A stretch of 64,000 nt of DNA from Bacillus_BA songklensis (GCF_042649685.1 NZ_JBHRZT010000068.1:1-64000), one strand, 5' to 3'. Counted from the first letter of the stretch, positions 35,841-44,541 are shown. Program-made: numbers and translations. Notes: a model not told the origin generated them from the letters alone.

Positions 35841-37010
35841 ATGGATGATATGGATAAACTCAAATCTATTGAAAAGACTTCTCTTTATTTTGAAATAACG
35901 GTTTGTTGTTTTCGTACCTTGTTATTTATTTATATAATAGTAGATTTATGGAGTGAAAAAGGCACGGTTCCTCATTTTTATCTCCATTTCATTTGGATTA
36001 TGGCAGCTCTAATCGTTCCACATTTCTTTTGGCTGCCTGGGCGAGTGAATAAAAGAATGCATTTCTGTTTTGCCGAGCTTCTTTTAAGCGGATCATTGGC
36101 CATTTACCTACAGACCATCAACAGTGAATCATATCTTTTCGCGCTTCCAGCGTTAATCATCTCTTCTTTAGTAGAGAGGCGTTTTTATTGGATGATTATC
36201 TTTCTCGTTTTGTTTCCATTTGCCGGATCCGTCACAAAAGGAATGAACATGGAAACTGTGTTAGGATCACTGTTCGACTCTTTATTTTTCCCATGTATCG
36301 GATTTGGATTTAACATATTAACGAAAGCTTATAAAAAAACACAGGAATTAAATAAAGTGATTGAAGAACAAAACCATACATTAGTTCAACATGCCAAACA
36401 AATTGAAAAACTTACCCTAGTTGAAGAAAGAAATCGGATGTCTAGAGAATTGCATGATACTCTTGGCCATTCTTTCATTTCTTATATCATCGGTTTGGAT
36501 GCCGTTATGTATTTGGTTGATTCAAATCCGGAGTTAGCGAAGAAAAAGCTTGAAGAACTTCGTATGTTAACTACAAAAAACCTGGAGGAAATCCGCAGCA
36601 CCATTCACGAAATAGGAGATCAAACAGACATTCAATTAGCCGACAGTTTTGCAGCCATCATCCATGAATTTGGGCATCATACGAACACAAAGGTGACGTT
36701 CAACATTAGCGGAGAAGAATATTTTTTAACCCATCAAGTGAGGATCACATTACTTCGCTGTTTACAGGAATCCCTCACAAATGCAAAGAGACATGGAAAC
36801 GCAGCAGAAGTGTTGGTCTGTCTCGTATTTTTAGAGGGTGAGGTACAATTGAAAATTCAAGATGGCGGCATCGGTACTGAAAATATCCAATACGGCTTTG
36901 GATTAAAGACAATGAAGGAACGTATCGAATCATTGAATGGAACATTTCTTTTTTCCTCTACGGTCGGTAAAGGGACAACTATACAATGCTGCATTCCATA
37001 TAGGGGGTAA
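35841..37010 (+). CDS. NarL-type sensor histidine kinase (HisKA_3)
   Basis: 389 residues: four or five membrane helices in the first ~170, a coiled coil (KTQELNKVIEEQNHTLVQHAKQ), then the HisKA_3 dimerisation domain with ERNRMSRELHDTLGHSF (phospho-acceptor His near residue 205) and an ATPase domain with LQESLTNAKRHG (N-box) and DGGIGTENIQYGFGLKTM (G-boxes). It resembles DesK/LiaS-like kinases that sense the membrane. It ends a few bases before the response regulator gene, so the two are one operon. The start at 35841 lacks a strong ribosome site; nearby ATGs are possible. Confidence 0.88.
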   Translation: MDDMDKLKSIEKTSLYFEITVCCFRTLLFIYIIVDLWSEKGTVPHFYLHFIWIMAALIVPHFFWLPGRVNKRMHFCFAELLLSGSLAIYLQTINSESYLFALPALIISSLVERRFYWMIIFLVLFPFAGSVTKGMNMETVLGSLFDSLFFPCIGFGFNILTKAYKKTQELNKVIEEQNHTLVQHAKQIEKLTLVEERNRMSRELHDTLGHSFISYIIGLDAVMYLVDSNPELAKKKLEELRMLTTKNLEEIRSTIHEIGDQTDIQLADSFAAIIHEFGHHTNTKVTFNISGEEYFLTHQVRITLLRCLQESLTNAKRHGNAAEVLVCLVFLEGEVQLKIQDGGIGTENIQYGFGLKTMKERIESLNGTFLFSSTVGKGTTIQCCIPYRG

Positions 37011-37011
37011 A

Positions 37012-37683
37012 ATGATGGAAAAGATTAAAGTAATCATTGCAGACGATCAGGAATTGATTCGAGAAAGTCTGCAAATCGTGTTAAATATGGAAGAAGGTAT
37101 AAAGGTTATCGGGCTTGCAAAAGATGGAAAACATGCCTTGGAGTTATGCGAGAGTCTGTCACCTGATGTGGTATTAATGGATATTAATATGCCTGAAATG
37201 GATGGCGTTAGTGCGACTGAACTCATTAAAAAGCGCTGGGCCTCTATTAAAGTAATTGTTTTGACTTCTTATCAAGAGGTTGACTACGTTGTTAGTGCGC
37301 TAGCAAATGGAGCTGAAGGGTATTTATTAAAAGCTATACATCCTCATAGTTTGGCAAATAGTATTCGTTTAGTACATTCAGGAGGAACTTTTGTGACAAA
37401 AGAAATGGCAGCAAGTCTGATTGGCAACATGGCCCGAAAAGCCGGATTTCAAGAAACAAGTACGCAGCAGCCCTCATCGATCCAACAGCAATATGGATTA
37501 GGCAGACGGGAAATAGAGATTTTACAATTGCTTGCCAAGGGATTAAAGAATACTCAAATTTCGGAGCGGTTGTATTTAAGTGAAGGAACCGTCAAAAACT
37601 ACATTTCAACTATCTATTCAAAGCTTGAAGTAAAGGGACGATTGGAAGCGACAAAAAAGGCAAAGGATGAAGGGCTTATATGA
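37012..37683 (+). CDS. NarL/FixJ-type response regulator
   Basis: Receiver domain with IIADDQELIRESL and VVLMDINMPEMDG (phospho-acceptor Asp near residue 56) and LTSYQEVDYVVSAL, then a LuxR-type HTH: LGRREIEILQLLAKGLKNTQISERLYLSEGTVKNYISTIYSKL. TAGGGGG lies 4-7 nt before the paired ATG codons at 37012 and 37015. It partners the kinase just upstream. Its last codons (CTT ATA TGA) come from the end sequence of a dispersed repeat, so the element inserted at or replaced the very 3' end. Target genes unknown; the divergent CPBP gene is the best guess. Confidence 0.9.
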   Translation: MMEKIKVIIADDQELIRESLQIVLNMEEGIKVIGLAKDGKHALELCESLSPDVVLMDINMPEMDGVSATELIKKRWASIKVIVLTSYQEVDYVVSALANGAEGYLLKAIHPHSLANSIRLVHSGGTFVTKEMAASLIGNMARKAGFQETSTQQPSSIQQQYGLGRREIEILQLLAKGLKNTQISERLYLSEGTVKNYISTIYSKLEVKGRLEATKKAKDEGLI

Positions 37684-37691
37684 ATCCACAT
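37677..37691 (+). repeat. Isolated end of the dispersed two-hairpin element
   Basis: TATATGAATCCACAT exactly, followed by unrelated sequence. It supplies the stop codon of the response regulator. Confidence 0.7.
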
Positions 37692-37783
37692 ATGACTTCT
37701 GATAAAGCCTTCGTTCTGAATCGGCATCTCTTCGCTTGCTTTCATGTTCTCCCCCCTCCTAAGATAAGCTCATTCATCATCAT

Positions 37784-38000
37784 CTATTGCAGTTTATGAT
37801 AGAACCAAAATCTTTTATCTAAAATAATCGAAGCTAATTCATTACCAAGTTGGCTGTAATTCCATGCTTCTCCCATATTACTAAAAATGATGATGGTTAA
37901 GTCGTCATCTCACATCAACTTTACCGTTGTTTTCTTCATCCACCACAAACGTATGGTTCATGCCCGCTTTTTGAAAAATTAGCCGCCATCTTCCCCCTTC
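37784..38000 (-). pseudogene. C-terminal remnant of a serine hydrolase
   Basis: Minus-strand text reads LIFQKAGMNHTFVVDEENNG, breaks at a stop, and resumes DDLTIIIFSNMGEAWNYSQL then NELASIILDKRFWFY and a stop. This is the typical C-terminal end of beta-lactamase-like serine hydrolases. Everything upstream is gone. Just downstream a good ribosome site (AGGAGGGGGGAG) and ATG at 37745 open a minus-strand frame that has been cut by the repeat end at 37691. Confidence 0.6.
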
Positions 38001-38030
38001 AACATTTCAACACCTATTCAGGCAACAGGC

Positions 38031-38075
38031 AAAAAAAAAGGGTGCCCCAAGTACAAAAACGTACTTGGGACACCC
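38031..38075 (-). terminator. Terminator of the efflux operon (GGGTGTCCCAAGTAC hairpin, copy 2)
   Basis: GGGTGTCCCAAGTAC paired with GTACTTGGGGCACCC followed by nine T on the minus strand, 50 nt after the HlyD-family gene. Same hairpin as at 32246. Confidence 0.85.
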
Positions 38076-38124
38076 TCCCAGCGTACCGTTACCATCTCTA
38101 TATAGTATGATAATCTGAAAGGTT

Positions 38125-38760
38125 TTAGAGAGAAATTTTGATTTCGGCATTCATACCAGGCAACACTTTGTCTGACGGATTTTCAATTGAAATTTTCACC
38201 GGCACTTTCTGCGTTACTTTTGTATAGTTGTCACTTGTATTTTGTTGTGGCAGCATAGAGAATACCGAATTTGTTGCATAGCCAATTTCCTCGACCGTTC
38301 CTTTAAATGTTGTGTCGGAATCTCCATCAACCATAATATCCACACTAGCTCCTTCTTCGATATCTTTTAATTCTGTTTCTTTAATATTTGCCGTGATATA
38401 TAAATGGTCCAGGTCCGCAGTCTGAGCTAATACTTGACCTGCTTGAACCATTTGATTGTTATTTGCTGCATTTTTAATAATGGTTCCACTCATCATGGAG
38501 GTAACAGAAACAGTATGTCCGCCATCTGATATTTTTCCTACTACAGCGTCTTGGGAAACCTTATTACCTTCATGTCCATTCCAATCCGTTAATGTTCCGG
38601 CAGCCGGAGCGACGACCTGCATGATATTCGCGGACACTTTCGCTTCATCTGTTTTCACATAGTTCTTACTTTCGTAGTAATAGTATGCACCTCCTGCTAT
38701 TAAAGCAAGCACTACAACCATACCTATCATATTTGCAATAATTAAACGTCCTTTACTCAT
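38125..38760 (-). CDS. HlyD/EmrA-family membrane fusion protein (YhbJ-like)
   Basis: 211 residues with one N-terminal membrane anchor (IGMVVVLALIAGGAYYYY, residues ~12-29) followed by a short periplasmic-adaptor-like domain: two lipoyl half-motifs (VVAPAAGTLTDW and VTSMMSGTIIKN) and a beta-barrel ending PGMNAEIKISL. No long coiled-coil hairpin, as usual for Gram-positive versions. It follows an EmrB-like MFS pump gene by 95 nt; with the MarR gene further upstream the set corresponds to yhbI-yhbJ-yhcA of B. subtilis with the last two in swapped order. Likely helps the pump extrude drugs. Confidence 0.85.
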   Translation of the reverse strand: MSKGRLIIANMIGMVVVLALIAGGAYYYYESKNYVKTDEAKVSANIMQVVAPAAGTLTDWNGHEGNKVSQDAVVGKISDGGHTVSVTSMMSGTIIKNAANNNQMVQAGQVLAQTADLDHLYITANIKETELKDIEEGASVDIMVDGDSDTTFKGTVEEIGYATNSVFSMLPQQNTSDNYTKVTQKVPVKISIENPSDKVLPGMNAEIKISL

Positions 38761-38854
38761 TCGTCTTTTTCTCCCTTCGTATCTTGGATCTGTTAAAGGA
38801 ATATTTCATGTTTGACATCTTCATTTATCCATTCGAATGAAGATAGTCTCGGAT

Positions 38855-40489
38855 TTAAGCAGTGGTGTCCATTTTGGGTTTCTCCGATGGTGCAGGCAGG
38901 AGAACGCGCGCCTCTTTTTGTACAAGAGACCTTCCTTTTCCGGTTACGGCCTTCCCAATCGAAGCCACCATCATGATTACGCCTAACACAAGCAAAATCG
39001 TAAACAAGTCATGATAAGCGCCAAGAATAGATGCTTTTCGGGCATTCACTACGACTGAATAAATAGCCATATTTTTCGCATCCGCAGCAGTAAGTCCGCT
39101 ATCCATAAAACGATGGGTCAATTCAGCCAATTCCCTGTTAATCTCTGGATTGATTAAGCTTACTTGCCCTCTTATGTTTTCGTAATGAACGGCATTTGCT
39201 CTATATACAAACCAGCCAAGCAACGGTGCAGAAACTGCGCCGATAAAGTTACGCATAGAATGAAGAGAAGCGGAACGCATCGTTGCTTTATGAATGTCAC
39301 CAGCCAGTGCCGTGCCTAGGGCTCCTGATATCAGTACCATACTTACTCCCCCGCCGAGACAAGCGATTTGCACATATAATGCGTTTAAAGAAGCTTCTGC
39401 TCCAATGTTTTTCCATTGAATACCGACAACAATAACCGCAAGAGATCCTATGACCCCCAGTATGCCTGCGCCCAATCTATCATACAGCAAGGTGCTGAGA
39501 ATGGCGGCTGCCATAATTCCTGCGAAGAACCAAATATAAAAGTAGGAGAGGTACATAAATGGAGGGTTTATAATGTTTCGCAAAAATCCGTTAATCCCCG
39601 CAATGGCCACAACAAGGGCAACATGGGACGATATAGCCATAATCGTGCCGGAAACGGGTTTAGCTGCCCATAATGAACGGAGCGGCACCAAAGGATTCTC
39701 TGCATGCAAATCGACATTTATAAACATTGCCGACAGAATCATTGCAATCAGCAGGAGTGGCCAAACATAAACGGATCCAAAACCCTTTTCTTGTAAATTG
39801 CTCAGCGGGAACGCCAGAACCATTACAATGAGACATAGCAAAAACACTCCTCTTCTATCAACGGGATGATTGTCATGCTGTTTCGGTTGATGTTTGGGCA
39901 GAACTGCATACCCGATAAGCAAACAAAGGAGTGAAGAAAAAAGATTGAATATAAATAACCAGCGCCATGTATTTGTGCTTAAGGACAAGGAACCAAAAAA
40001 TGCTCCAACCGCACTTGAACCAAATAGGCCGCCAATCGCAAAAAACAAAAACAGATTTCGCACTTTGTTAGGGTAGGACTTCAAACTGACGGGCAGAATG
40101 GTCAAAAACAATACTCCTGCACTAAAGCCTTGAATCGTTCTCCCTATAATGAGCGAAATTAATTCCGAAGAAAAGCTATTGATAATGGATCCGCAAAAAA
40201 AGATGAAAATGAAAGTAAGATAGTTTCTTCTAATGCCATATTTCATGGAAAGAACGCGCCCCAGCGGTACACCAAGTGCAAAAGCTAAATTTGACATAAC
40301 GGAAGGCAGCAGCATGTCGTGTGCACTAAGATTAAGCCCGTTCTGAATGACAGTTTGATTCAGAATATATGAAAGATTAAGAAAATATTGCGGCCCAAAC
40401 GAAAATAAGGTTAAAAGCGAAATGACTAAATATTTAGGAATCATGATACTTTTCGAATCGGATGTTGTTGCATAATTAGGTTGACTCAT
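38855..40489 (-). CDS. MFS multidrug exporter, DHA2/EmrB family (YhcA-like)
   Basis: 544 residues with 14 predicted helices. The N-terminal loop 2-3 has GVPLGRVLSMKYGIRRNYL (motif A-like), helix 5 includes GGLFGSSAVGAFFGSL (motif C, drug antiporter type), and a large basic loop (KHQPKQHDNHPVDRR) separates the halves. Proton-driven extrusion of toxic compounds through the membrane is expected, with the HlyD-family protein encoded downstream. Four tandem 14-bp repeats lie about 250 nt upstream. AGGAGG precedes the ATG. Confidence 0.88.
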   Translation of the reverse strand: MSQPNYATTSDSKSIMIPKYLVISLLTLFSFGPQYFLNLSYILNQTVIQNGLNLSAHDMLLPSVMSNLAFALGVPLGRVLSMKYGIRRNYLTFIFIFFCGSIINSFSSELISLIIGRTIQGFSAGVLFLTILPVSLKSYPNKVRNLFLFFAIGGLFGSSAVGAFFGSLSLSTNTWRWLFIFNLFSSLLCLLIGYAVLPKHQPKQHDNHPVDRRGVFLLCLIVMVLAFPLSNLQEKGFGSVYVWPLLLIAMILSAMFINVDLHAENPLVPLRSLWAAKPVSGTIMAISSHVALVVAIAGINGFLRNIINPPFMYLSYFYIWFFAGIMAAAILSTLLYDRLGAGILGVIGSLAVIVVGIQWKNIGAEASLNALYVQIACLGGGVSMVLISGALGTALAGDIHKATMRSASLHSMRNFIGAVSAPLLGWFVYRANAVHYENIRGQVSLINPEINRELAELTHRFMDSGLTAADAKNMAIYSVVVNARKASILGAYHDLFTILLVLGVIMMVASIGKAVTGKGRSLVQKEARVLLPAPSEKPKMDTTA

Positions 40490-40734
40490 CTAGATTCCTC
40501 CTTTCTTTTTGAATCGAGTCTTAGTTTATTAATACCTGAAAATAATGAACTAATGTGTGGAAATATAAGAATATTACCTTCACTCCCTCATCCATCAAAA
40601 ATCGATCTTGTTTGTTTGTGATTAAAAATACAATACCAGCCCTTTAAGAACACACTGATAATATAAGCTCCAACTCCTTTGTGAAATTCAATCATGTATA
40701 TAATGGCCCAGTTAAACAAAACCTTGCAAAAATA

Positions 40735-40790
40735 AAGTTGTGTAACACAAGTTGTATTATGCAAGTTGTATGATGCAAGTTATATTATAC
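40735..40790. promoter_or_regulatory. Four tandem 14-bp direct repeats, probable operator array
   Basis: AAGTTGTGTAACAC, AAGTTGTATTATGC, AAGTTGTATGATGC, AAGTTATATTATAC, back to back without gaps. They lie between the MFS pump start and the MarR gene end, upstream of the pump promoter. A repeat period of 14 bp places sites at about 1.3 helical turns. The neighbouring MarR protein is a candidate ligand. No other signal is seen in 40490-40900. Confidence 0.65.
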
Positions 40791-40900
40791 AGTCTTCCAT
40801 AAATAAATCAATATAAAATTTATTTGAATAATGTATTTATAGAAGAGGTGAAATTGAATGTTTTCACCGTAAGCAGGCAATTTGCAACATTAGAAATGAA

Positions 40901-40928
40901 AAAAGACTATTGACCTTTGTCAACAGCC
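40901..40928 (-). terminator. Terminator of the MarR gene
   Basis: Minus strand GGCTGTTGAC-AAAG-GTCAATAGTC followed by TTTTTT; two G-T pairs in the stem. It separates the MarR gene from the pump genes, so they are distinct transcripts. Confidence 0.65.
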
Positions 40929-41059
40929 TGAGTCCATATCCAATCTAAGAAAGTACGAATATGAACAAACTCCATTTCGAACTTTATCAATTTAAAATGG
41001 GGTATTAGAATTAACTATTCTTCTGCTGATTCTGCATTGCTGCTCCATACACTTGATTA

Positions 41060-41488
41060 TTATTTCCTCCACCTTTTGAAATCTTGATTCAGTCGAGTTA
41101 AATTGGCCTCCAATATTTTCAGTTCTTCATTTGACCAGTCATGGAGTATTTCGGCATATACAGCATAGCGTGCTTTTTGAACTTTATGAAGTATATCTTG
41201 CCCTTCTAAGGTTATCTGAACAAGACTAATCCGTCCATTTTGAGGATCCGGAAAGCGTTGAATAAATTTCTTCGTTTCCAAAGTCGTGACTTGCCTGCTT
41301 GCAGTAGAAAGGTTCAACTTTAGTTTTTCGGCCAGCTCGTTGATCGCTAAAGGACTATGCTTATCCAGTTCACTTAGCAACAGATACTCGGAACGATCCA
41401 AGCTTCCAAGCCGAGGACTATGGGCGGTTGTAAGGCGTACCAGCAACGCGATTTCGTGCTCAATCAACCGCAGTGAGTCGTGATCCAT
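41060..41488 (-). CDS. MarR-family regulator (YhbI-like)
   Basis: 142-residue winged-helix repressor: LLSELDKHSPLAINELAEKLKLNLSTASRQVTTLETKKFI is the HTH (residues ~30-70) and RFPDPQNGRISLVQIT the wing. GGAGGGGGAA precedes the ATG. Located upstream of the efflux genes on the same strand but with its own terminator. By synteny with yhbI of B. subtilis it probably represses the pump genes, perhaps through the tandem 14-bp repeats. Confidence 0.87.
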   Translation of the reverse strand: MDHDSLRLIEHEIALLVRLTTAHSPRLGSLDRSEYLLLSELDKHSPLAINELAEKLKLNLSTASRQVTTLETKKFIQRFPDPQNGRISLVQITLEGQDILHKVQKARYAVYAEILHDWSNEELKILEANLTRLNQDFKRWRK

Positions 41489-41790
41489 TTTTATTCCCCC
41501 TCCTTTTAAGCAATTTAAATGTCCGGATGGCCATGCTTCTTTTTACGAGAACAAACTTTTTGTTCCCATCTCATGAATCATTTTTATATAAGTATAATAA
41601 AAGTCCATTAAATAATAAATGGAATTGCTTATAATTGTATATAAACAGAGATTGCTTTTAAAATGGGAACCTCCTCCACAAGTTTGATTCCCTTCCTTAC
41701 TTTTATGTTACTATTCAACATCTGTTTGGATAATCGATATTGTCCATTCCACATCAGCAAATGTCAGGATCCTATTTGTGCTTTACATAA
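41489..41790. other. Intergenic stretch without recognised features
   Basis: Holds the MarR gene promoter region (a TATAAT-like block near 41590) and otherwise nothing I can support. Confidence 0.4.
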
Positions 41791-41792
41791 AA

Positions 41793-41813
41793 AAGCTGGC
41801 CAAAAAGCCAGCT
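41793..41813 (-). terminator. Terminator of the 5'-nucleotidase gene
   Basis: AGCTGGC-TTTTTG-GCCAGCT followed by TTTTT on the minus strand, 30 nt after the stop. Confidence 0.85.
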
Positions 41814-41843
41814 CCTTTAAAATACGACAGTTTAATTAGGGTA

Positions 41844-43469
41844 TTATTGAATAATACGTCCCTCGATCTGAGCAGTAAACGGCTGAGGTAACTGCTTCAC
41901 ATAATCGACAAGTGCATCAAGGTCTACAGGGCCGACTTCCCGATTTTCCCCTTTATTGAATACGCTAAAGCCATCGCCTCCACCTGCAAGGAAGCTGTTA
42001 GCAGTAACCGTATATTCTGCTTCCGGGTCAATTGGTGTTCCATTCGGAAGGGTAATATCGCCCACCTTCTCCCCGATTGCCTTCGCAGGATCCCAAGTAT
42101 ATTTAAGTCCTGAAATTTGAAGCATACGCGTTTGAGCAGGCTGCCATTGTTGATTCAACAAGTCACGCACTTGCTGTCCTGTTAACGTCATTTTCACTAA
42201 ATCATTGTTGAACGGCTGTACAGTATAGAGGTCTCCCCATGTTACTTCTCCCTGCTCGATATCAGCCCGAATACCGCCCGGGTTCATAAACGCGAAATCT
42301 GTGTTCATCGCCTTGCGCTGGGCGTCTGCAATCAGATTGCCTAATGCTGATTCGCCGGCGGCATTTTGGCCGGCTGTAAGAGTTGTTTCAGCTGTGCCGA
42401 GAACTTGGTTGACAATTGGAGCTACTTTTGCCTCATATTTTTCAACCATCTCTTTGATTTCAGCATCAGGTTCAATTCCATCATGGAATGTTGTCACAAT
42501 TTCTGCTTTCTTGGAAACAATGTCCTTTGTGTGTGGATCTATTTGTAAATCCACATCAGAAAAAGCTGTTCCATAGGAGTAAGATTGAACAAGCAACTTT
42601 CCATCCACTTCCGTATTTAAATAAGCATGATTATGACCGCCGAACATCACATCTACTTCATCATCGACGTTTTTAGCGATCTCCACAATTTCCCCGTTCG
42701 CATTGGACCCATCCGGTTTGGAATTTCCCGGGTTATGGGCCAGCACGACAATTGCTTCGACTCCCTGTTGTTTCAGCTCTGCAGCGGCTTTATTAATGGC
42801 TTCTGTTTCATCTGTGAATTCAACACCCGCTACCCCGCTTGGAATAACAATACTTGGTGTATCAGACAGAGCAACACCGATGAAACCAATCGGCATACCG
42901 TTTACTTTTTTGATCACGTAAGGCGGCAGGATCGGTTTTCCTGTTTCCTTGTCGATCACATTAGCGGCCACATATGGGAAATCCGCTCCGGCAAAGTCGC
43001 CAGTCTTCGGATGTGTACCGCCATAGATAAGCCTCATCATTTCATGGACACCTTCGTCGAACTCGTGATTCCCTACCGTTCCAACATCAAATCCCATTTT
43101 ATTCAAAAACTCAATCGTTGGCTCGTCCTGCAGCAGCGCAGATACAGGAGAGCTGGCCCCTACCGCATCCCCTGCATGGACAAGTAACGTATTCATATTT
43201 TCCGATTCACGCTGCTTTAAATAAGCTGCCAGATAATCCGCTCGGCCGACCTCTTTGCCCCCCACTTTACGCGTTACATCCAATTGTCCATGAAGATCGT
43301 TGATTCCTAGAAGCTGTACATCGATATAACGGTGTTGGTACGAATCAGTAGACGCAGGAATTCCCGGTGACTGGGGCTGTCCAGAGGCAAACGCGCTTCC
43401 TGCAGAAAAAGTAACAGACAATGCAAGAGCCGGTATTGTCATTTTCATCCATTTAGATGGGATTTTCAC
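41844..43469 (-). CDS. Secreted bifunctional metallophosphatase/5'-nucleotidase
   Basis: Extracellular enzyme that hydrolyses nucleotides to nucleosides and phosphate. About 541 residues from GTG 43469, chosen because AGGAG lies 8 nt upstream (the ATG at 43475 is too close). A signal peptide (KWMKMTIPALALSVTFSAGSAFA) is followed by LGINDLHGQLD, LVHAGDAVGA, VGNHEFDEG, LAHNPGN, GGHNHAY and the nucleotidase C-domain MNPGGIRADIEQGEVTWGDLY and GGGDGFSVF. No cell-wall anchor. It closely resembles the second module of the broken YfkN-like gene and may take over its role. Three PhoP boxes upstream predict phosphate-starvation induction. Confidence 0.93.
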   Translation of the reverse strand: MKIPSKWMKMTIPALALSVTFSAGSAFASGQPQSPGIPASTDSYQHRYIDVQLLGINDLHGQLDVTRKVGGKEVGRADYLAAYLKQRESENMNTLLVHAGDAVGASSPVSALLQDEPTIEFLNKMGFDVGTVGNHEFDEGVHEMMRLIYGGTHPKTGDFAGADFPYVAANVIDKETGKPILPPYVIKKVNGMPIGFIGVALSDTPSIVIPSGVAGVEFTDETEAINKAAAELKQQGVEAIVVLAHNPGNSKPDGSNANGEIVEIAKNVDDEVDVMFGGHNHAYLNTEVDGKLLVQSYSYGTAFSDVDLQIDPHTKDIVSKKAEIVTTFHDGIEPDAEIKEMVEKYEAKVAPIVNQVLGTAETTLTAGQNAAGESALGNLIADAQRKAMNTDFAFMNPGGIRADIEQGEVTWGDLYTVQPFNNDLVKMTLTGQQVRDLLNQQWQPAQTRMLQISGLKYTWDPAKAIGEKVGDITLPNGTPIDPEAEYTVTANSFLAGGGDGFSVFNKGENREVGPVDLDALVDYVKQLPQPFTAQIEGRIIQ

Positions 43470-43562
43470 GTTCATTGCTCCTCTCAATATGTATATTTTC
43501 TCTAAAAGTCAGTGTAAGTTGATGGAATCAATGAACATTATACGGAGAAAATCTTTACCTTC

Positions 43563-43590
43563 TGCTAAACTACTGTAAAGTTTATGTAAA
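43563..43590 (-). promoter_or_regulatory. PhoP-box array upstream of the 5'-nucleotidase gene
   Basis: Minus strand TTTACA (43590-43585), TTTACA (43579-43574), TTAGCA (43568-43563) at an exact 11-bp period; a fourth position is degenerate. Same arrangement as before yfkN. Confidence 0.82.
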
Positions 43591-43603
43591 AATACTCAAA
43601 AAC

Positions 43604-43770
43604 TATATGAATCCACATAAAGAATGTAACATGAGCACAAAACGCCCATGCCAAATTCTTTACGCATAAGGCTTCGCCAATTTCCCTTACGGGCCCTTGC
43701 CGGAGTACCTTTTGAGTCTATTCAAGATGCTCAAACAAAGGAACATAAACAGAATAACAAGCGATAGATG
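43604..43770 (+). repeat. Dispersed two-hairpin element, copy D
   Basis: TATATGAATCCACAT, then AAAGAATGTAACATG...CATGCCAAATTCTTT (an imperfect first hairpin), TTTACGCATAAG, then GGCTTCGCC...CCCTTACGGG...GCCGGAGTACC (second hairpin weakened by changes in its right arm), and a tail ACCTTTTGAGTCTATTCAAG shared with copy F. It faces copy D' head to head across about 30 nt. Confidence 0.88.
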
Positions 43771-43799
43771 TGATGTTAAAAAATTAATTTAACCTTTTT

Positions 43800-43976
43800 C
43801 ATCGAGCCTTCTTCTATTTGCGCTTTTCTGTTTTTTTCATCTTGCACGAGCTTAAAAAGGTCTTCGTATCAGCGGCTGACAAGAACCCGTGAGGGAGATT
43901 GGCAGCCGCTTACGCGTAAATAATTGGACATAAATGCTTTTTATTTATGTCCAATTATTTATGTGGATTTATATAA
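43800..43976 (-). repeat. Dispersed two-hairpin element, copy D' (best preserved)
   Basis: Minus orientation: TATATAAATCCACAT; hairpin 1 AAATAATTGGACATAAA paired without mismatch to TTTATGTCCAATTATTT; linker TTTACGCGTAAG; hairpin 2 AGCGGCTGCC...GGCAGCCGCT-like pairing (AGCGGCTG with CAGCCGCT) enclosing CCC-TCAC-GGG; then a tail whose frame could encode YEDLFKLVQDEKNRK..., ending in a stop. The 43490-44160 gap holds copies D and D' and no gene. Confidence 0.9.
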
Positions 43977-44159
43977 TTCAAAAGAGAGGCATGTTGTTCT
44001 TTAACCGAAAGGGCTGATGCTTCATTGCACCAGCCCTTTCTTGACTTAGGAATGTCATTAATTTTATCATTTTAGGCGAGAAGACTCCCACTTCAAATTT
44101 TCGTTAGAAAATTAAGTGGTAGGTAGTTCAAATCTCTATTAAAATGGCAATCCCTTACT

Positions 44160-44525
44160 TTAATGCTTATTTAGTAAACCGCTTTTCCTCTCCCGTTTTA
44201 CATATTCCTTCAATTCATTGATTATTTTTTGTTTTAATGCTTCATCATTTTGTAACTGCAATCCAGCTATACATGTTTTTGAATATGTTTTCTTCCATTG
44301 TATATCTCCTGTTACTCTTATAGAGTTAGAATTTAAACCAAATGTTAGATGTATACTTGTTGTTGCAAGAGGAAGATCAATAGAAGTCTCTAATCTTAAA
44401 CCATTCGGGCTTAAATCTAAAATTTTCCCATCTTTTAATTGTTCTTCTTTATTCCCGATCGAATAAAAACAATATAGAGGTGTTATAAACTTATACCTAA
44501 ATGACTCTTCTCTCCTATATCTCAT
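44160..44525 (-). CDS. PilZ-domain protein
   Basis: 121 residues with a PilZ domain: RYRREESFRYKF at residues 2-13 (the RxxxR c-di-GMP motif, R-R-E-E-S-F-R) and DLSPNGLRLET near residue 38 (D/NxSxxG). It should bind cyclic di-GMP and act as an effector. AAGGAGGTGG precedes the ATG. It begins 16 nt after the EAL-HDOD gene, so both are one operon devoted to c-di-GMP or to motility/exopolysaccharide control. The output partner is unknown. Confidence 0.85.
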   Translation of the reverse strand: MRYRREESFRYKFITPLYCFYSIGNKEEQLKDGKILDLSPNGLRLETSIDLPLATTSIHLTFGLNSNSIRVTGDIQWKKTYSKTCIAGLQLQNDEALKQKIINELKEYVKRERKSGLLNKH

Positions 44526-44541
44526 TAGTCCACCTCCTTAC

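Noticed and set aside
40735..40790. Short direct repeats as a possible CRISPR array
   Set aside because: The units are adjacent with no spacers and only 14 bp long, and no cas gene is present.
42627..43187. 186-codon plus-strand ORF
   Set aside because: Lies antisense within the conserved 5'-nucleotidase gene; a reading-frame shadow.
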